DNA from: Sphingorhabdus pulchriflava
Lineage (GTDB): Bacteria; Pseudomonadota; Alphaproteobacteria; Sphingomonadales; Sphingomonadaceae
Direction of reading: 5' to 3'
Length of the DNA stretch: 64,000 nt
Assembly (NCBI RefSeq): GCF_003367235.1
Contig: NZ_QRGP01000003.1
Span: 1-64,000 of the forward strand
A program made the translations under genes and the position numbers. Of the stretch, positions 53,254 through 62,738 are shown in pieces (positions within the stretch are counted from its first letter, which is position 1; each line of letters begins with the position of its first letter). Below the pieces are notes generated by a model. The model was not told where the DNA came from. It worked only from the letters and a program-made list of their open reading frames with translations, and ran no database searches.

Positions 53254-54404
53254 GGGTTACTTTGCTCCACTAAAACTGGATCTGCAAAAGTGTCAGGATT
53301 GGACGGATCAAATAGCCGATGGGACCAAAAAAAGGTCACAACGTCCTTCTTACTGTCATTGACGATGTGGTGCGTATGCAAGGGCGGCATGTCTATTGCT
53401 ACAGGGTTATCGCCCGATACATGAAAACTATACACTTCGTTTGTCAGCACTTTGCGAATGCGAATAGTCGCTTCGCCTGACACAACAAGGAACCGCTCAA
53501 CGAGATCTATGTGAAAATGATCGCCTCGGCTTCGGCCTGGCAGTGTAGTCGACAAGAAGGTTTGGGATCCGGCCGATGCTTTGGCAGATTCAAACAGCAT
53601 CCCGCGGTTGTCGCTATTGATGGCCAGCTTAATTGGATAATAATTTGGATATCCGCCCGTTCGATAACTGTTAAATAACGCTAGATCAAAATCGTCGGTA
53701 AGATCAGGAAATATATTTGCTTGATATGCCTGATGGAACCCAGCCAACTTCTCAAAAAGCGATACAATCGACATTGGCCGCCCGATGGGTGCCACGGTAC
53801 AATTCTCCGAATTCAATCCTTTGGCGATAGCAAGATTTGCAGCTTCACCAGCATGGAGTAGGTTCACTTGCCCCTCCACATTTATTGTGGGCTCAACGCC
53901 TGACCAGAGCTGGTCGATTAAAGTTGCTGTCACATTGTTATAATAAGGTTTCGCACATTCGCCAAAAATGTGTGGGAGAAGCATATTGGTAACGCTTGGT
54001 GCGCAGGCTTGCAGAATGTCAGCGGCCCGCTTTTTTGACCTGCCATAAGGCGTATCGAAATCCGCGTGCGTGCTGTTCGCGTAAACCACATGCGGTCTTG
54101 CGCCAGTCTGCCTTAAACTGAGCGCTATTCGCTCAGCCAACGCAGGATTTACTGCCTCAATTTCTGAGGGATCGCCTCGGTTCATACCCGCAAAATGCAT
54201 TATGACATCTGATGTCGCCACAGCAGCATCCAACATATGGTCATTATTGAAGGTATCGCGCGTTAAAAGGACTAGTTCAAACTTGGCTACATCGCCACGA
54301 TAACGCGCCGCACAATTCGCAGCATGAAGACGCGCCGCAGTTTGCCAGCCTAGCAGTCCGCTAGCGCCAGTCACAACGATTTTGCGCGGCTTCAATTCCG
54401 CCAT
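53250..54404 (-). CDS. UDP-2-acetamido-2,6-dideoxy-hexulose reductase (CapF/WbjC-like)
   Basis: This 384-residue bifunctional protein has an N-terminal SDR domain (IVVTGASGLLGWQTAARLHA; VIMHFAGMNRGDPSEIEAVN; YGRSKKRAAD) and a C-terminal cupin (TTLPGRSRGDHFHIDLVERF; MPPLHTHHIVNDSKKDVVTF). This two-domain build is that of CapF from Staphylococcus and WbjC from Pseudomonas, where the cupin has a metal-bound epimerase activity and the SDR domain reduces C4 with NADPH. Together with the CapE- and CapG-like neighbours it makes UDP-L-FucNAc. It overlaps the 2-epimerase start by 4 nt. Confidence 0.92.
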   Translation of the reverse strand: MAELKPRKIVVTGASGLLGWQTAARLHAANCAARYRGDVAKFELVLLTRDTFNNDHMLDAAVATSDVIMHFAGMNRGDPSEIEAVNPALAERIALSLRQTGARPHVVYANSTHADFDTPYGRSKKRAADILQACAPSVTNMLLPHIFGECAKPYYNNVTATLIDQLWSGVEPTINVEGQVNLLHAGEAANLAIAKGLNSENCTVAPIGRPMSIVSLFEKLAGFHQAYQANIFPDLTDDFDLALFNSYRTGGYPNYYPIKLAINSDNRGMLFESAKASAGSQTFLSTTLPGRSRGDHFHIDLVERFLVVSGEATIRIRKVLTNEVYSFHVSGDNPVAIDMPPLHTHHIVNDSKKDVVTFFWSHRLFDPSNPDTFADPVLVEQSNP

Positions 54405-55417
54405 GTTTGAAGCTCACTTCTAATTTCTTCCAAAGAAAGCAGCAATTGTTTGACGCCCTCGCGATCCAATCGTTCCGCATTGTGGGAGTGGAAATCTTCC
54501 TGCACAGGCATCCGGTCGCCTTCGCTGAAATATGCCGAGTAATTAAGATCCCGACCATCCAGCTGAATTCGCCAATAATCGCCCAAGTCCTCAGCCGTTG
54601 AGAGTTCTTGTGCACTGGCTAACGTTTCAGCAAGCTTTTCGGCATGACGCCACCCAATGATTTCTACCGGGTGATCCGGGACTTCAAACAGATCCTTTAG
54701 CGCCAGCACCAAGTCCGAAATTGTTGCGGCAGGAGCCTTGCGGATAAACAAATCACCTTGACGGGCATGTGTGAATGCAAAGCGAACAAGTGCCACACTA
54801 TCTCTGAGCGGCATTAAAAAACGCGTCATGTCAGGCTCGGTCACTGTGATTGGTTGCCCAGCCTTAATCTGCTTGATGAACAACGGAATTACTGAACCGC
54901 GGGAGTACATTACATTACCGTAGCGCACACAGCTAACAGTAGTGGGCGCAGAGGGTCCGATTTCGCGAGCTGCTGCATGCGCCAATTTTTCCATCATTGC
55001 TTTGGAAATTCCCATCGCGTTGATTGGATGCACAGCTTTGTCAGTCGACAAGCATACAAGACTTGCGACTTTATGTTCGATTGACGAGCGGATTACGTTT
55101 TCAGAACCCAGAATGTTTGTACGTACTGCCTCGAGTGGGAAGAACTCGCACGATGGTACTTGCTTCAGGGCGGCAGCATGAAAAACAGCCCCTGCACCCT
55201 TGACCGCGCGATCTACGCTTCCTCGATCGCGAACATCGCCTATAAAAAAACGAACACGCGGGTTACGCAATTGGTTGCGAAGCGCGTCTTGTTTCTCCTC
55301 GTCTCGGCTCAACACCCGAAGCTCTCTGTCGGTGGATTGGAGTAATTGAAGTAGTATTGTCTTGCCGAAGGAGCCAGTACCTCCGGTGATCAGAATGGGG
55401 CTATTTTCGTCGGGCAA
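54392..55417 (-). CDS. UDP-GlcNAc 4,6-dehydratase/5-epimerase (CapE/WbjB-like)
   Basis: This 341-residue soluble SDR has ILITGGTGSFGKTILLQLLQ, FFIGDVRDRGSVDRAVKGAG, VCLSTDKAVHPINAMGISKA with the MxxxK active site, and the CapE-type C-terminal half (GWRHAEKLAETLASAQELST). It converts UDP-GlcNAc to the L-arabino 4-keto-6-deoxy intermediate. It overlaps the CapF-like start by 13 nt. The PglF-like enzyme at 40688 belongs to the same superfamily but is membrane-bound and leads to the D-gluco series, so the locus branches UDP-GlcNAc into two sugars. Confidence 0.92.
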   Translation of the reverse strand: MPDENSPILITGGTGSFGKTILLQLLQSTDRELRVLSRDEEKQDALRNQLRNPRVRFFIGDVRDRGSVDRAVKGAGAVFHAAALKQVPSCEFFPLEAVRTNILGSENVIRSSIEHKVASLVCLSTDKAVHPINAMGISKAMMEKLAHAAAREIGPSAPTTVSCVRYGNVMYSRGSVIPLFIKQIKAGQPITVTEPDMTRFLMPLRDSVALVRFAFTHARQGDLFIRKAPAATISDLVLALKDLFEVPDHPVEIIGWRHAEKLAETLASAQELSTAEDLGDYWRIQLDGRDLNYSAYFSEGDRMPVQEDFHSHNAERLDREGVKQLLLSLEEIRSELQTWRN

Positions 55418-55441
55418 TGATGTTACTCCCTAAGACTATTT

Positions 55442-56311
55442 TTAATGCTGCTCGGAGAGTGCCAGTATGTATTGGCCATACTTCGTTTTCGACATAGACG
55501 CCCCACATTTGCGTAGTTGATCAGCATCGATGAACCCTTGGCGGAAAGCAATCTCTTCTAGGCAGGCAATCATATGGCCGGTCCGGTTTTGGATGACGCG
55601 AACAAATTCGGAAGCCTCAACCAAACTGTCGTGCGTGCCCGTATCAAGCCATGCATATCCACGTCCCATACGCTCAACGTAAAGCTCGCCCATTTCCATA
55701 TATAATCGATTGAGGTCGGTTATTTCCAGCTCTCCACGTGCCGATGGCTTAATCTCTTTTGCCAAATCTATGACCCGATTGTCATAAAAATACAGTCCTG
55801 TAACGGCAAAGTTGGATTTGGGTTCAGAAGGCTTTTCTTCGATGCTTAGCGCTCGACCATCATTGTCTAACTCAATCACCCCATACGAGCGCGCATCAGA
55901 TACCTCATATGCGAATACTGTGGCGCCGGCGGGACGTTGGCTCGCGGCCGATAAGAGTGTCTGGAAACCCGAGCCATAAAAAATATTGTCGCCCAAAACT
56001 AAGGCGGCTGACTGATCACCGATGAAATCGGAGCCTATATGAAATGCTTGCGCCAAACCCTCCGGTTTTGGCTGTATGGCGTAATCCAATTTGATACCAA
56101 GGTCGCTGCCATCTCCGAAGAGGCAGCGATAATTATCGAGAAATTCAGGTGACGAGATAATCAAAATCTCTCTTATCCCCGCCAACATAAGCGTCGATAA
56201 GGGGTAATATATCATTGGCTTATCATAAACAGGCAGCAACTGCTTGTTTATGGCCAGTGTAGCAGGATGCAATCGCGTTCCACTCCCCCCTGCCAAAATT
56301 ATGCCGCGCAT
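55442..56311 (-). CDS. rmlA: Glucose-1-phosphate thymidylyltransferase
   Basis: This 289-residue nucleotidyltransferase has the signature [20 protein letters not shown], followed by [53 protein letters not shown] and [17 protein letters not shown]. RmlA makes dTDP-glucose, the first step to dTDP-L-rhamnose. It is the last rml gene of the block C-B-D-A on the minus strand, and the CapE-like gene follows after 24 nt. The length and motifs match the family fully. Confidence 0.95.
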   Translation of the reverse strand: MRGIILAGGSGTRLHPATLAINKQLLPVYDKPMIYYPLSTLMLAGIREILIISSPEFLDNYRCLFGDGSDLGIKLDYAIQPKPEGLAQAFHIGSDFIGDQSAALVLGDNIFYGSGFQTLLSAASQRPAGATVFAYEVSDARSYGVIELDNDGRALSIEEKPSEPKSNFAVTGLYFYDNRVIDLAKEIKPSARGELEITDLNRLYMEMGELYVERMGRGYAWLDTGTHDSLVEASEFVRVIQNRTGHMIACLEEIAFRQGFIDADQLRKCGASMSKTKYGQYILALSEQH

Positions 56312-56329
56312 GTGCTACAGTATCCTTGT

Positions 56330-57202
56330 TTAAGAAAAGCGTTGTTGCAAGACATCGCTAACAGCTTCCTGCCAAGTTCTCGGCGCCGAAGAGAAATCTT
56401 TTTCAAATTTTGCCGTCGACAGTTGTGAATTCGCGGGACGCCGGGCGGGCGTTGGGTACTCCTGATGCGTAATAGCTCTTAACTGCGGTGTGGCCAAATG
56501 TCTTCGACTTGCTTCAGCAAAGATGAATGCTGCCAGTTCATACCAACTAGCGGAGCCCTGGTTCACGAAGTGCCAAGTTCCAGCGCGGTCGCGTAAATTT
56601 TGGGTCACTGTTAGCAGCGCATGCGCAATATCGTCAGCGGCGGTCGGGCATCCAAATTGATCGGCGACTACTGATACTTCGGCCCGTTCGGCGCCGAGTC
56701 TCAACATCGTATTGAGAAAGTTGGCTCCACTTGCACTCAAAACCCATGCAGTACGAATTATGGCATGATTGGGTTGGGTAGCTTGTATCGCTGCTTCGCC
56801 GGCCTGCTTGGTTTTGCCGTAAACATTGATCGGATTTACAAAGTCGCTTTCAATATATGGATCCGATTTCTCTCCATCAAATACATAGTCTGTTGAAACG
56901 TGGATAAGCGGTATGCCTCGGCGCCTTGTTTCCGCGGCCAAAATTGCGGGAGCTTCTGCGTTAATTTGGGCCGCAAGTTCCGGTTCACTCTCGGCCTTGT
57001 CTACGGCTGTATAAGCAGCGCAGTTGATGACGGCAGACAATGCATTTTCTGACATTGCTCTTTTGATGGATGATGCCGATGTCAAATCAAGATCCGCTCG
57101 GGTTGGGGCCCATATGTTGAGGCCGCGTTGTTGAGCTTGGCGAAAGACGGCACCGCCGACTTGACCAGTCACACCGGTAACTAAAATGGGCGCACAGGGC
57201 AT
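56330..57202 (-). CDS. rmlD: dTDP-4-dehydrorhamnose reductase
   Basis: This 290-residue SDR has ILVTGVTGQVGGAVFRQAQQ at the N-terminus, INCAAYTAVDKAESEPELAA, HVSTDYVFDGEKSDPYIESD and VNPINVYGKTKQAGEAAIQA with the YxxxK pair, all typical of RmlD. It reduces dTDP-4-keto-L-rhamnose to dTDP-L-rhamnose with NAD(P)H, the final step. It sits 2 nt downstream of rmlB and 18 nt before rmlA in the operon. Confidence 0.95.
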   Translation of the reverse strand: MPCAPILVTGVTGQVGGAVFRQAQQRGLNIWAPTRADLDLTSASSIKRAMSENALSAVINCAAYTAVDKAESEPELAAQINAEAPAILAAETRRRGIPLIHVSTDYVFDGEKSDPYIESDFVNPINVYGKTKQAGEAAIQATQPNHAIIRTAWVLSASGANFLNTMLRLGAERAEVSVVADQFGCPTAADDIAHALLTVTQNLRDRAGTWHFVNQGSASWYELAAFIFAEASRRHLATPQLRAITHQEYPTPARRPANSQLSTAKFEKDFSSAPRTWQEAVSDVLQQRFS

Positions 57203-57204
57203 GA

Positions 57205-58278
57205 TTAGACTGCCTTCAGGCCCAATCGGTCACCCCGATAAGCTCCCGATAAAATCGCCTCCCACCAATCACGGTTGTCCAAATACCAGCGAATGGTTTT
57301 GGCGATGCCGCTCTCAAAATTCTCCTTCGGCCTCCATCCCAATTCATTTTCCAATTTGGACGCGTCGATCGCGTAACGAAAATCATGGCCTGGCCTGTCC
57401 GCGACAAATTCTATCTGGGCGCGGTAAGAAATGCCATCGGTGCGGGGGTGAATTTCATCAAGTGTGTCGCAGATTGCATGGACCACTTGCAGATTGGTGC
57501 GCTCTGACTTTCCTCCAATCATGTAGCTTTCTCCCACTCGGCCGCGCTCAAAAACCAACTGCAATGCCCGCACATGATCGTCGACAAAGAGCCAGTCACG
57601 AACATTGTCGCCTGTCCCGTAGACAGGCAAAGGCTCACCCGACTGACATTTAATAATCATAAGGGGTATAAGCTTTTCAGGGAAATGATAAGGTCCGTAG
57701 TTGTTAGAACAGTTTGTCACCAGCACGGGGAGCCCGTAAGTGTGGCCCCACGCACTCACCAAATGATCCGCCCCTGCTTTTGATGCAGAATAAGGAGAGC
57801 GTGGATCATAAGCAGTCTTTTCGGTAAAGAAACCGTCGGGACCAAGAGTGCCAAAAACTTCGTCTGTAGATATATGGTGGAACCTGAATTTGGCTTGTTG
57901 CGTGGTAGATAAACCCCGCCAGTATTGAAGAGCGGCAGAGAGCATTGAAAAAGTCCCTACAACATTTGTTTGGATAAACGTCGCTGGGCCATCGATTGAG
58001 CGATCGACATGTGATTCAGCTGCCAAGTGCGTTACAATGTCAGGCTTAAAATCAGTAATGAGAGCCAACATTTTTTCGGTGTCGCATATGTCAGCTTTTT
58101 CAAATCGATAACGCTCGTTTCCTTTAACTGGCTCGAGCGATGAAAGATTGCCCGCATAAGTTAAGGCGTCGACATTTAGTACTTGGTGCCCTGTGTTTGC
58201 TATCAAATGCCGTACCAACGCAGAACCGATAAACCCAGCCCCACCTGTTACTAATACCTTCAAAGAAGTGTCTTCCAT
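57205..58278 (-). CDS. rmlB: dTDP-glucose 4,6-dehydratase
   Basis: This 357-residue extended SDR has [20 protein letters not shown] (NAD motif), [14 protein letters not shown] ([16 protein letters not shown]), [34 protein letters not shown] with the catalytic TDE, and [14 protein letters not shown] with YxxxK. RmlB dehydrates dTDP-glucose to dTDP-4-keto-6-deoxyglucose. It abuts rmlC directly (58278/58279) and rmlD with a 2-nt gap. Confidence 0.96.
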   Translation of the reverse strand: MEDTSLKVLVTGGAGFIGSALVRHLIANTGHQVLNVDALTYAGNLSSLEPVKGNERYRFEKADICDTEKMLALITDFKPDIVTHLAAESHVDRSIDGPATFIQTNVVGTFSMLSAALQYWRGLSTTQQAKFRFHHISTDEVFGTLGPDGFFTEKTAYDPRSPYSASKAGADHLVSAWGHTYGLPVLVTNCSNNYGPYHFPEKLIPLMIIKCQSGEPLPVYGTGDNVRDWLFVDDHVRALQLVFERGRVGESYMIGGKSERTNLQVVHAICDTLDEIHPRTDGISYRAQIEFVADRPGHDFRYAIDASKLENELGWRPKENFESGIAKTIRWYLDNRDWWEAILSGAYRGDRLGLKAV

Positions 58279-58845
58279 TTACAATCCTTTCAGGGGTAGC
58301 AGCGGGCACCCATTATACTCGAAATTCGTCTCAACTTCGCTGAAGTTGGGAAGAGTGGCGTCTTTGTCCGATAACACCGGTACTAAACCGTTCAAAGGCC
58401 AGTTGATGGCGAGAACCGGATCGTCCCAAGCAATGCCGGCATCTGCTTCTGGCGAGTAATAAGCATCGACTTTATAAGCTATTTCACATTCGGCTTCGAG
58501 AGTTAGAAAACCATGCGCATAGCCCGGGGGTATAAATAACTGATTTCCCAAATCAGCCGATAGTTCGATACCTGCCCATTCACCAAAGGTCGGCGATCCG
58601 GGTCGCAGATCGACCGCAACGTCAAAAATCCTACCCTTTAGACATCGCACCAGCTTGGCTTGCGCATGAGGTGGTCTCTGGAAATGCAAGCCCCTAATCG
58701 TTCCTGCGTTTGTTGAGTAAGAATGATTGTCTTGAACAAACTCTGTCGTCACGCCTTGTTCTTCAAAGCGTAGCTTGTTCCAAGACTCAACAAACCACCC
58801 GCGCCGATCAATGAAGCGCTTTGGATGAATAACAATCAATGTCAT
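58279..58845 (-). CDS. rmlC: dTDP-4-dehydrorhamnose 3,5-epimerase
   Basis: This 188-residue cupin-type epimerase has FIDRRGWFVESWNKLRFEEQ, FVQDNHSYSTNAGTIRGLHF (catalytic His in RGLHFQ), RCLKGRIFDVAVDLR (Asp/Lys region) and FIPPGYAHGFLTLEAECEIA, all diagnostic of RmlC. It epimerises C3 and C5 of the 4-keto sugar. It is first of the rml block and lies 39 nt downstream of the Wzc-like gene. Confidence 0.95.
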   Translation of the reverse strand: MTLIVIHPKRFIDRRGWFVESWNKLRFEEQGVTTEFVQDNHSYSTNAGTIRGLHFQRPPHAQAKLVRCLKGRIFDVAVDLRPGSPTFGEWAGIELSADLGNQLFIPPGYAHGFLTLEAECEIAYKVDAYYSPEADAGIAWDDPVLAINWPLNGLVPVLSDKDATLPNFSEVETNFEYNGCPLLPLKGL

Positions 58846-58884
58846 GATGCGGCAACCTGCAAGACATTATGCGGAAGAGTGCTA

Positions 58885-61089
58885 TTAGCTTTCGGTGGAT
58901 CCATAGCCATAGCCATAGCCATAGCCATAGCCATAGCCTGCCTGCTTGTGACGCAACTTGGTCAGCACGACGCCAAGCACATGTGCGTGAACAGATTGGA
59001 GGCGTCCCAGCGAAGCCTTAATACCTCGAACGGCGACACCCTCTGCTTCAGCTACAAACACACAGCCCTCAACAGCACGTGCAAGCAACGGTGCATCGGC
59101 AAGACCCAAGATTGGCGGGGAGTCGATCACCACATGATCAAAATGCTCGACCAGTTGGCGGACGAGCATCAGCATGCGATCACTACTCAAAAGCTCCGCT
59201 GCGCTAGGCGGGGTGGGGCCGGCCGGCATTAGAAACAGGCCCTTCACATCAGTATCAATGACGAATTGTCGCCAGTCATTTTCACCAGCTAAGAAATTGC
59301 TTAGACCCATCCTGTTCGGCTGCCCAATGAACTGGTGCATTGAAGGCGAGCGCATGTCTGCGTCGAGCAGCAGCACTTTCTTGCCTGTTCGTCCTAGCAC
59401 GGTTGCTATTGCAAGGCTGGAGGTACTCTTGCCCTCCGCCGGCCTTGTGCTGGTGACCATTAGCGACCGGGGAACGCCATGATCAGTAGAGAAGGCAAGG
59501 TTCGAGCGGATACTGAGATAGGCTTCAGACAAAGCCGACTTCGGATCTCGGAGCAATTGCAGTGCATCTTCTTCTTCGGCATTGGGAACACTGCCGAGCA
59601 ATGGCACTTGTAGCAGTCGATTTACTTGGGTCGGATCGCGCAAGCCTTCGTCAACCTGATCAAGCGCAAATGTCGCCACAGCAGCCAAGCCGACACCAGT
59701 CAGGAGTGCAAGGGCGAGGTTCAGCAGTAAATTGGGTGATGACGGCTTTTCTGGCACCTTTGCTGTATCAACGATTGCGATGTTATTGGCGCCAACACCA
59801 GCAACGCCGATCTCTTTATAGCGCTGGAGCAGGCCATCATAGAGTTCGCGGTTAGTGTCTGCCTCGCGTTGATAGATGTTGTATTGGATGCTATCCTTTT
59901 GCTGCCGGTTCATGCGAGCCTTTAACTCGTCAACCGCACTTTTGAGTTCGACTTCGCGCTGAACTGCCTCGCGATATTCGGAGGAGCGACTGTTGAGGAC
60001 ACGACCTTCTTCACGGGCAATGCTGATATCAAGTGCCTTGAGCTGTTCGGACAAAGCAACCGCAGCCGGATAACCAGGTTCGAATTGCGCCATCATTTTT
60101 GCATATTCCGCGGCAACTTCTGCGCGCTTCTGCCGTAACTGGCCGATAGCGACATTATTCAGTGCTTCTGCATTGGCGCCGCCGTTACGCTGGCGGGCCT
60201 TGCTTTCGGCGGCAATGCGATCGGCGGTTGCAGCTGCAAGGGCGCTATTCAGCGCCTCCAAATCGCTCGACACCAATGTCCTCTCAACCTCGGTGCGACC
60301 GTCGATACTCTTACTTTTGCCAAGAGCCACAATGCCCTTGGCCTCGGCGTAATTGACGAGATCTCGTTCAGACGTCTCGAGGCGGGCACGAAGGTCTGCA
60401 AGCCGACCCTCAAGAAATTTACGAGCGTCGGCGGTCGAAGCAAAGCGACGGTCCATACTTTGGACAATGAACTGTTCTGTCCAGGTATTGGATATTTGTG
60501 CCGAAAGGGTTGGCGATGCACTGGTATAGCTAATGTCGACAAGTGCAGAGCCACGGATTGGGGAAATCGAAACATTTTTCATGAGAACATCGACAGCGAG
60601 CTTCTCTCGCTTCTGGCGCTCTGCATTGCTTAGCGGCTGCCCCGACTTGCTCGCGAATAAAGTGCTGTCGTCCGGACTAACCCCATGCGCTTCAAAGAAG
60701 TCGTCTCTCGTAGCAAGGCGCAACTGGCGCGAGACGCGCTCTGCAAGCGAGCGCGCCTGGAGGAGCGAATATTGTGTTTGATAGAATTCTAGGTCGCGCC
60801 CGGCATCCTGCGATTCCAGCCCCTCAATCGAAGTGACTTTCTTCTGGTCACGACTGATTTCGACACGTGACGTTGCAGTGTATTGCGGCGTCGCCAGCAA
60901 GGTCAGGACCAGGCCGATGGCGACCGCTGCAGCTACAATCCCAGCAATCACCCATTTCCAGCGCAGGACAACCTGCCAATATTGGAGCAGGATCGGCGGA
61001 GCGAGGCTTGTCGCCTCATCGCCATTCGCATTTCCGAACGCGCCTGCCGCTTGACCAGTTGCTAAGGCTGGGGGTGTGGGTTGCAACAT
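58885..61089 (-). CDS. Wzc-like polysaccharide co-polymerase/tyrosine autokinase
   Basis: This 734-residue protein has an N-terminal Wzz domain with a membrane helix (WVIAGIVAAAVAIGLVLTLL), a long coiled-coil periplasmic region (~190-420), a second helix (LLLNLALALLTGVGLAAVAT) and a cytoplasmic BY-kinase domain. Walker A is TRPAEGKSTSS, A-prime VLLLDADMRSP and Walker B VVIDSPPILGLADAP. The C-terminal tail is a Gly-Tyr repeat (about seven tyrosines before STES), replacing the usual Tyr cluster as phosphorylation site. It regulates chain length and export of the polysaccharide. It is first in the minus-strand operon leading to rml and cap genes. Confidence 0.93.
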   Translation of the reverse strand: MLQPTPPALATGQAAGAFGNANGDEATSLAPPILLQYWQVVLRWKWVIAGIVAAAVAIGLVLTLLATPQYTATSRVEISRDQKKVTSIEGLESQDAGRDLEFYQTQYSLLQARSLAERVSRQLRLATRDDFFEAHGVSPDDSTLFASKSGQPLSNAERQKREKLAVDVLMKNVSISPIRGSALVDISYTSASPTLSAQISNTWTEQFIVQSMDRRFASTADARKFLEGRLADLRARLETSERDLVNYAEAKGIVALGKSKSIDGRTEVERTLVSSDLEALNSALAAATADRIAAESKARQRNGGANAEALNNVAIGQLRQKRAEVAAEYAKMMAQFEPGYPAAVALSEQLKALDISIAREEGRVLNSRSSEYREAVQREVELKSAVDELKARMNRQQKDSIQYNIYQREADTNRELYDGLLQRYKEIGVAGVGANNIAIVDTAKVPEKPSSPNLLLNLALALLTGVGLAAVATFALDQVDEGLRDPTQVNRLLQVPLLGSVPNAEEEDALQLLRDPKSALSEAYLSIRSNLAFSTDHGVPRSLMVTSTRPAEGKSTSSLAIATVLGRTGKKVLLLDADMRSPSMHQFIGQPNRMGLSNFLAGENDWRQFVIDTDVKGLFLMPAGPTPPSAAELLSSDRMLMLVRQLVEHFDHVVIDSPPILGLADAPLLARAVEGCVFVAEAEGVAVRGIKASLGRLQSVHAHVLGVVLTKLRHKQAGYGYGYGYGYGYGSTES
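58901..58938. repeat. CCATAG hexanucleotide tandem repeat in the kinase tail
   Basis: Six perfect copies of CCATAG plus two bases are encoded on the minus strand as repeating Gly-Tyr codons at the C-terminus of the Wzc-like kinase. Because the unit is two codons, slippage would change the number of tyrosines without a frameshift. Confidence 0.9.
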
Positions 61090-61217
61090 TTCTGCCCTTG
61101 TTCCAAAGATATATTATGTTTTTACAACCCAATATTTGGTCGCATTGGGCCGGAGTGCACTAGCCGAGCGAGCTAGCTTAAAGAATAGCGAAGTTCCACC
61201 CCTTTTATCGCCTTCTG

Positions 61218-62735
61218 ATGAACCGGGGCCAACCGACAGGCGAACTTCGCTTCCCTTGCCAAAATTCACCGCACAACTTAGTTGCGTCTCTTAGATCCGT
61301 TTTTCGTGCAACTCAGACAAGGTGCGTTTTGTCCAAAATCCGTTCATCAGACGGCAAGCCGTCGCTACTCTTCTGGGTTCTGGTTGCATTTCTTGCATTG
61401 CTCTTCGCAACAGGGGGAGCGTCACGGACGGATGTTCAGTCGCTTGTAATCCTGCGCCCCGCTTCAATCATAGTCTGCGCCCTCGCCCTTATGACGCTGC
61501 GAAAGGAGCACCTGGCAGGACGTAAGTGGCTGATCGGTTCATTTGCCGCGGTTTTTGGTGTGGCACTACTGCATGTAATACCGCTCCCTCCTGTTGTATG
61601 GCAGTCGCTTGCGGGAAGGCAGGATCTGGTTGACGTTGAGAAACTGGCCGGTGTCACCGACCTCTGGCGACCACTTACACTGGCGCCAATGAACGGCTGG
61701 CATGCCTTGCTGTCCCTTTTTGCACCCTTAGCCGTGCTTCTCCTAGGTATTCAGCTCAATCGTGACGACCTGTTCCGTATTCTGCCGCTTCTAATAGCAT
61801 TTGCTGGTCTATCGGGGCTTTTGGGCTTGTTGCAGGCAATCGGCAACCCACAGAGCGCGCTATATTTATATCGAATAACGAATAATGGCTCTGCGGTCGG
61901 CCTGTTTGCCAACCGCAATCACTCCGCCACTCTTTTAGCTTGCCTGTTCCCGATGCTCGCTGTCTTTGCTTCGACGGCGAAGGGAACAACCGACGAAGTG
62001 CGCCTGCGCCAATTGGTCGCAGCAGCAATCGCGATCGTTCTCGTGCCCCTGATCCTTGTAACCGGGTCGCGCTCGGGACTGGTGAGCGCCGTCATCGGCA
62101 TGCTTGGTGCTGGTCTCCTTTACCATCGCCCAACCGATGTTCGCACCGTGCGCAAAGGATCGCCCGATCGGATAAAGGCGTTACCAATCCTGGGCGGCCT
62201 TGCGGTCGTCAGCCTCGGCTTCCTTACCTTTTTCTTCTCGCGTGCCGAGGCAATACAACGGCTGTTTGCAGAAGCTTCGGGGGAAGACAGTCGCACAGAT
62301 TTTTGGGCCGTCTCGCTTGAGCTGTTCTGGAAATACTTCCCCTGGGGCTCAGGCTCCGGCTCCTTCGTTGAGGCATTTCAGATCGTCGAACCGGCCTATT
62401 TGCTCGACGCGACCTATCTCAATCGCGCCCATAATGATTGGGTGGAGATAGCGGTCGCATTCGGTTTGGCGGGCCTAATCTTGCTGGTTTTGGCTTGTGC
62501 TGCATTTTTCTGGCGTAGCTTTAATCTCTGGCGCAAGGCCGAAACCGGGCGTCGATATGTCGCGTTTGGGCGACTGGCTTCCGTTTGCATCGCCATCATC
62601 GCCATCGCCAGCGTTTCTGATTACCCCTTGCGAACTCCAACGATGATGGGCGTTTTTGCCATTCTCACATTGTGGTTCACCGAAAGCGGAAGAGAGCGTG
62701 CAGATTCTGTTTCCACTGGTCGGGGAGGGAACTGA
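61218..62735 (+). CDS. O-antigen ligase family protein
   Basis: This protein of up to 505 residues has about ten to twelve membrane helices and the Wzy_C/WaaL-type large loop region: GLFANRNHSATLLACLFPML and VTGSRSGLVSAVIGMLGAGL, then SGEDSRTDFWAVSLELFWKY, GSGSGSFVEAFQIVEP and HNDWVEIAVAFGLAGL. The NRNHxA and HNDW motifs are characteristic of the family, which transfers polysaccharide to an acceptor or polymerises it. The start is uncertain: the ATG at 61218 gives a ~37-residue Arg-rich extension, and TTG at 61329 (MSKIRSSDGK) is an alternative nearer the first helix. It is divergent from the Wzc-like gene. Confidence 0.87.
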   Translation: MNRGQPTGELRFPCQNSPHNLVASLRSVFRATQTRCVLSKIRSSDGKPSLLFWVLVAFLALLFATGGASRTDVQSLVILRPASIIVCALALMTLRKEHLAGRKWLIGSFAAVFGVALLHVIPLPPVVWQSLAGRQDLVDVEKLAGVTDLWRPLTLAPMNGWHALLSLFAPLAVLLLGIQLNRDDLFRILPLLIAFAGLSGLLGLLQAIGNPQSALYLYRITNNGSAVGLFANRNHSATLLACLFPMLAVFASTAKGTTDEVRLRQLVAAAIAIVLVPLILVTGSRSGLVSAVIGMLGAGLLYHRPTDVRTVRKGSPDRIKALPILGGLAVVSLGFLTFFFSRAEAIQRLFAEASGEDSRTDFWAVSLELFWKYFPWGSGSGSFVEAFQIVEPAYLLDATYLNRAHNDWVEIAVAFGLAGLILLVLACAAFFWRSFNLWRKAETGRRYVAFGRLASVCIAIIAIASVSDYPLRTPTMMGVFAILTLWFTESGRERADSVSTGRGGN

Positions 62736-62738
62736 AAC

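Noticed and set aside
58901-58938. Short tandem repeat as a CRISPR-like array
   Set aside because: The units are 6 nt, have no spacers and lie inside a coding frame as Gly-Tyr codons.
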